A stretch of 64,000 nucleotides of DNA from Colivivens sp963594655 (GTDB lineage: Bacteria; Bacteroidota; Bacteroidia; Bacteroidales; Bacteroidaceae), in the NCBI GenBank assembly GCA_963594655.1, contig CAVBFD010000004.1, positions 12,499-76,498 on the forward strand, read 5' to 3'. A program made the translations under genes and the position numbers. The notes under the pieces are model-generated. The model ran no database searches. It was given only the letters and a program-made list of their open reading frames with translations, and was not told where the DNA came from. Position 1 is the first letter of the stretch. Every line of letters starts with the position of its first letter. Shown in pieces: positions 61,392 through 64,000 of this stretch.

Positions 61392-63845
61392 ATGAGAAGA
61401 ATGTTTTTTGCCTGTCTGTTGGCAGTCCTTGTATCGGGCGTCAGGGCAGACGACCAGGAGTATGTCCTGAACAACAGCTTTGAGGACGGTACCACGAGTT
61501 GGACTTGTGACGGCCTGTCCTCCCAGTCCAACACCGCCTTTACTAAGAAGGACGGCAGCAAGTATATGGAGAAGTGGGTCAGTCAGGGCAATAAGGTGGG
61601 CAGCGCGAGTATCAGTCAGACGGTCACCCTGCCCAATGGTGTCTATAAACTGACCGTAGCGGCACAGAACCTTAACCAGTCGTCCACGTCAAGCAAGTGT
61701 GCCGGCGCCAGGATTTATGCCGGGAACAGTGAGACTGCCGTCTACACTCCCGCGGACTATAGCGTGGAGTTCGTCAACCTCACCGGTAAGGTCGTGGTAG
61801 GTTTCGAGGCTGTGGACGCTACGGGAAACTGGTTGGCTGTGGACAACTTTCGTCTGACTCTGGTGGGCGAGATTACCGAGGACATAATCACTGAAGAGGT
61901 GCAGCGTCTCGTTGCCGAGGGTGAGAGTCTGCAGGTCCAGATGATGTATAAGGCAGAGGCTACCGGTCTCGCTACTGCCATTGCCGCGATGAAAACTATC
62001 ACTGCCTCTTCGACTGAGACTGAAATCGCTTCCGCTGTTGAGGCTATTGACGCCGCCATAGAGGCGGCTAAGGTTGCCATTGCCGACTATCAGGCGTTGC
62101 AGACAGCCATTGACGGTGTGCAGGAATATTATGACGCTACAAAGAATGGGGCGGACGCTTTGAAGGCGGAGATTGACAAGGCACAGACTTTGGTGAAGAA
62201 TGACGGAGCCACCAAGGCTGAACTGGATGAGGAGATTGACGCGCTCGACAAGGCGTTGCTTGCGTTCAACATAGCCAACGCCACAGCTGGCACAGGCACT
62301 GCGCCAAGGGTCACGACTACCAATCCGTATGTCGCCACAGGCGCGACCGAGGCGTTGGTGAGAGCCGGTATGACTGGCTCCAATATCCTTGAGCGTGGTG
62401 TGTGCTGGAGTACGGAACATAATCCTACGGTTCTCGACAACCGCAGTACCAAGTCGTTCTCCCTCAACGGCACAATCTATCATATACAGGGGATGGAACC
62501 GGCTACGGTGTATTATGTGCGTCCATACGTGATGAACAAGACCTATACTGTTGCCTATGGCGATGAGATAAAGGTGGTCACCCATCCTGCCGGCGGATGC
62601 ACATGGTCGTGGAACGAGGGCGCGCCCGACGAGGCAGCCAACACCCGATGCCGCAATGCCATCAAGGAGACCATCGACTACTTCAATGAATGGACTGGCA
62701 TCAAGGGCTTCCATCTTACGGGCAACTATGGGTCGGGTACTCCTACAGCCGACTGTAGTTATGGCGGTTGGATGCGTATAGGACCGAACTCCGCCTATCA
62801 GGCTATCGGTACGGTACTCCACGAGACAGGTCATGGCGTGGGTGTCGGAACGCATTGGGTGTGGTACAACTGTTCGGACACACGGTCGAACACCACCTAC
62901 GGCAAGTGGCTCGGCAGGGCCGCCACTGAGGTGTACCAGTTCCTTGAGAACAAGTACACCGACGAGTATTACTTCCAGGGTGACAAGACGCACGGTTGGG
63001 GAAGCAACGCTTCGTATGACTGGTTAGTGAACGGAGCGGACAAGGACAAACATTCGGAACTGCAGTATATAGGCGGTATGTGTATCATGTACGGACTGTT
63101 CCTCGACGGTCTGTGTCCTACAAGTAACCATAAGAACGGAATAGCCGGGTATACATATAATTTCGACGACGCGAAGAAGTACTATATCATGTGCAAGTCG
63201 GATGAGAGGGGACTGGGCGACGGTCTGCTCTTCCAGAAGGGTGTCCTTGCCGCATGGAAACCGTATTTCAGTACCGGTACGGAGGTCAACGACTCCGCCG
63301 CATGGTATCTGGAGTTCAATCCTTCGTCTGGCTATTACTCGTTCAGGAACGCTGCTACAGGCAAATACCTGACCCGTTCGTCTACGGTGGCGTCCATGTC
63401 AACCAAGGCCACTAAATCCCCATCCAACAGCGAGATGTTCCAACTTATGCCGGACCGTACGGATGTGACGGTGGGAACAGGCGACGAGACGGTTACCACC
63501 CATGGCTATTGGTTCACGTGGTATGATAACGGCAATAAGGCGATGGAAGCGGATGGGTTGAGTGAGACTACTGGACGGGGAATGGCAAAGCAGACAGCGT
63601 TCAACTTCAGTGACAGTGCCACGAGCCAACAGTGGATTATCATCAGTGAAGACGACCTTGACGCTTACCGCAAGGCTGCCATCCCCACAGGCATTAAGGA
63701 CACCGGTACTGACGGGTCATCGTCCGGTCAGGCTAAGATTGCTGGAGTCTATTCCATTGACGGCACCAGAAAGACCGGCACTACCAAGGGCCTTAATATA
63801 ATAAGGTATACCGACGGGTCTGCAAGTAAGGTTTATATAAGGTGA
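61392..63845 (+). CDS. Secreted multidomain protein with HExxH metallopeptidase-like domain
   Basis: An 817-residue exported protein. Signal peptide about 1-21 (VSGVRAD); a galactose-binding-like module (about 25-165, NNSFEDGTTSW); a helical FIVAR-like spacer (about 170-295); an FN3-like module (about 300-400) ending EIKVVTHP; a domain with H477-E-T-G-H481-GVGVGT-H488 (about 405-610), fitting a zinc site in which the third ligand is one residue further than in metzincins; a ricin-like beta-trefoil stretch (about 630-780); and a C-terminal tail (GVYSIDGTRK, KGLNIIRYTDG) of the type common on exported Bacteroidales proteins. It could digest host or plant glycoproteins; the substrate is unknown. 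Confidence 0.75.
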   Translation: MRRMFFACLLAVLVSGVRADDQEYVLNNSFEDGTTSWTCDGLSSQSNTAFTKKDGSKYMEKWVSQGNKVGSASISQTVTLPNGVYKLTVAAQNLNQSSTSSKCAGARIYAGNSETAVYTPADYSVEFVNLTGKVVVGFEAVDATGNWLAVDNFRLTLVGEITEDIITEEVQRLVAEGESLQVQMMYKAEATGLATAIAAMKTITASSTETEIASAVEAIDAAIEAAKVAIADYQALQTAIDGVQEYYDATKNGADALKAEIDKAQTLVKNDGATKAELDEEIDALDKALLAFNIANATAGTGTAPRVTTTNPYVATGATEALVRAGMTGSNILERGVCWSTEHNPTVLDNRSTKSFSLNGTIYHIQGMEPATVYYVRPYVMNKTYTVAYGDEIKVVTHPAGGCTWSWNEGAPDEAANTRCRNAIKETIDYFNEWTGIKGFHLTGNYGSGTPTADCSYGGWMRIGPNSAYQAIGTVLHETGHGVGVGTHWVWYNCSDTRSNTTYGKWLGRAATEVYQFLENKYTDEYYFQGDKTHGWGSNASYDWLVNGADKDKHSELQYIGGMCIMYGLFLDGLCPTSNHKNGIAGYTYNFDDAKKYYIMCKSDERGLGDGLLFQKGVLAAWKPYFSTGTEVNDSAAWYLEFNPSSGYYSFRNAATGKYLTRSSTVASMSTKATKSPSNSEMFQLMPDRTDVTVGTGDETVTTHGYWFTWYDNGNKAMEADGLSETTGRGMAKQTAFNFSDSATSQQWIIISEDDLDAYRKAAIPTGIKDTGTDGSSSGQAKIAGVYSIDGTRKTGTTKGLNIIRYTDGSASKVYIR

Positions 63846-63896
63846 CATGCAAGTGTAAAAGTACTTGTTTGTTGACATTTTGTCATTTTACGGAGG

Positions 63897-63912
63897 ATGC
63901 CTTGGAAGGCAT
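63897..63912 (+). terminator. Short perfect hairpin after the metallopeptidase-like gene
   Basis: ATGCCTT (63897-63903) and AAGGCAT (63906-63912) are exact complements with a 2-nt centre, flanked by GGAG and CTCC that may extend the pairing. No strong U-tract follows, so a terminator role is tentative. Confidence 0.35.
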
Positions 63913-63930
63913 AAAACTCCCCCTTTAATT

Positions 63931-63986
63931 TCACTCGAGTGAATCGATCGATTCACTCGAGTGATTTGATCAATTCACTCGAGTGA
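63931..63986. repeat. Three 12-bp palindromes at exact 22-bp spacing
   Basis: TCACTCGAGTGA occurs at 63931-63942, 63953-63964 and 63975-63986. The spacers are themselves symmetrical (ATCGATCGAT and TTGATCAA). The 22-bp period is close to two helical turns, so a protein binding each would line up on one face of the DNA. It may be the operator of the gene lying beyond the right edge, or a structural repeat. Confidence 0.75.
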
Positions 63987-64000
63987 AATGACCCACTCAG

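Noticed and set aside
63931..63986. CRISPR array
   Set aside because: Units of 12 bp with palindromic, non-unique 10-bp spacers and no cas genes do not fit a CRISPR.
1..64000. tRNA, rRNA, insertion sequence or prophage
   Set aside because: No cloverleaf, rRNA segment, transposase, integrase or terminal inverted repeats were recognised on either strand.

Overview
The window looks like a chromosomal segment from a member of the order Bacteroidales, most likely Prevotellaceae or a close gut or rumen relative. The evidence is: SusC/SusD pairs, FAS1 (fasciclin) lipoproteins, GldH, a DUF3467 protein directly before rpsL, Bacteroidetes-type promoters (TTTG, 18-20 nt, TAnnTTTG), A-rich rather than strong Shine-Dalgarno leaders, and a Bacteroidales-type C-terminal tail on the last protein. 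No rRNA, tRNA, CRISPR array, transposase or phage gene was seen.

Layout. (1) 0.1-5.5 kb, minus strand: a five-gene operon read S9 peptidase, purD, membrane protein, YqaA/DedA-like protein, histidine phosphatase, with a good promoter at 5521-5552. (2) 5.7-12.2 kb, plus strand: a stand-alone IMP cyclohydrolase domain of PurH followed by the rod-shape genes mreB, mreC, mreD, mrdA (PBP2) and rodA. (3) 12.2-13.9 kb, minus strand: ricT (PSP1 family) and gldH. (4) 14.0-16.6 kb, plus strand: dsbD and a DUF3467 gene. (5) 16.75-35.03 kb, plus strand: the fused str-S10-spc-alpha ribosomal cluster from rpsL to rplQ, including small rpmD and rpmJ, without tuf, closed by a strong terminator. (6) 35.1-54.4 kb, plus strand: a 19-kb apparent operon of eight surface and secretion genes (CotH-like kinase, FAS1 lipoprotein, SusC, SusD, two FAS1 lipoproteins, SusC, SusD) with one promoter, operator-like palindromes and one perfect terminator, and no glycoside hydrolase or regulator gene. 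(7) 54.5-61.1 kb, plus strand: a branched-chain amino-acid operon leuA, leuC, leuD, leuA2/cimA-like, leuB, preceded by a complete leader-peptide attenuator. (8) 61.15-64 kb: a possible small RNA or leader with its own promoter and terminator, then a secreted multidomain protein with an HExxH zinc-protease signature, then three identical 12-bp palindromes spaced exactly 22 bp apart.

How the parts work together. Regions 2 and 5 are core growth functions (wall elongation and translation). Region 7 makes leucine precursors and probably also the isoleucine precursor 2-oxobutyrate through citramalate; its leader peptide holds more isoleucine than leucine codons, which agrees with this. Region 6 is the least understood: two outer-membrane import complexes share a transcript with three adhesion-type lipoproteins and a CotH-type kinase. 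The most notable observations are the leu attenuator, the CotH-FAS1-SusCD operon, the phased palindromes at the right end, and the candidate small RNA at 61.2 kb.
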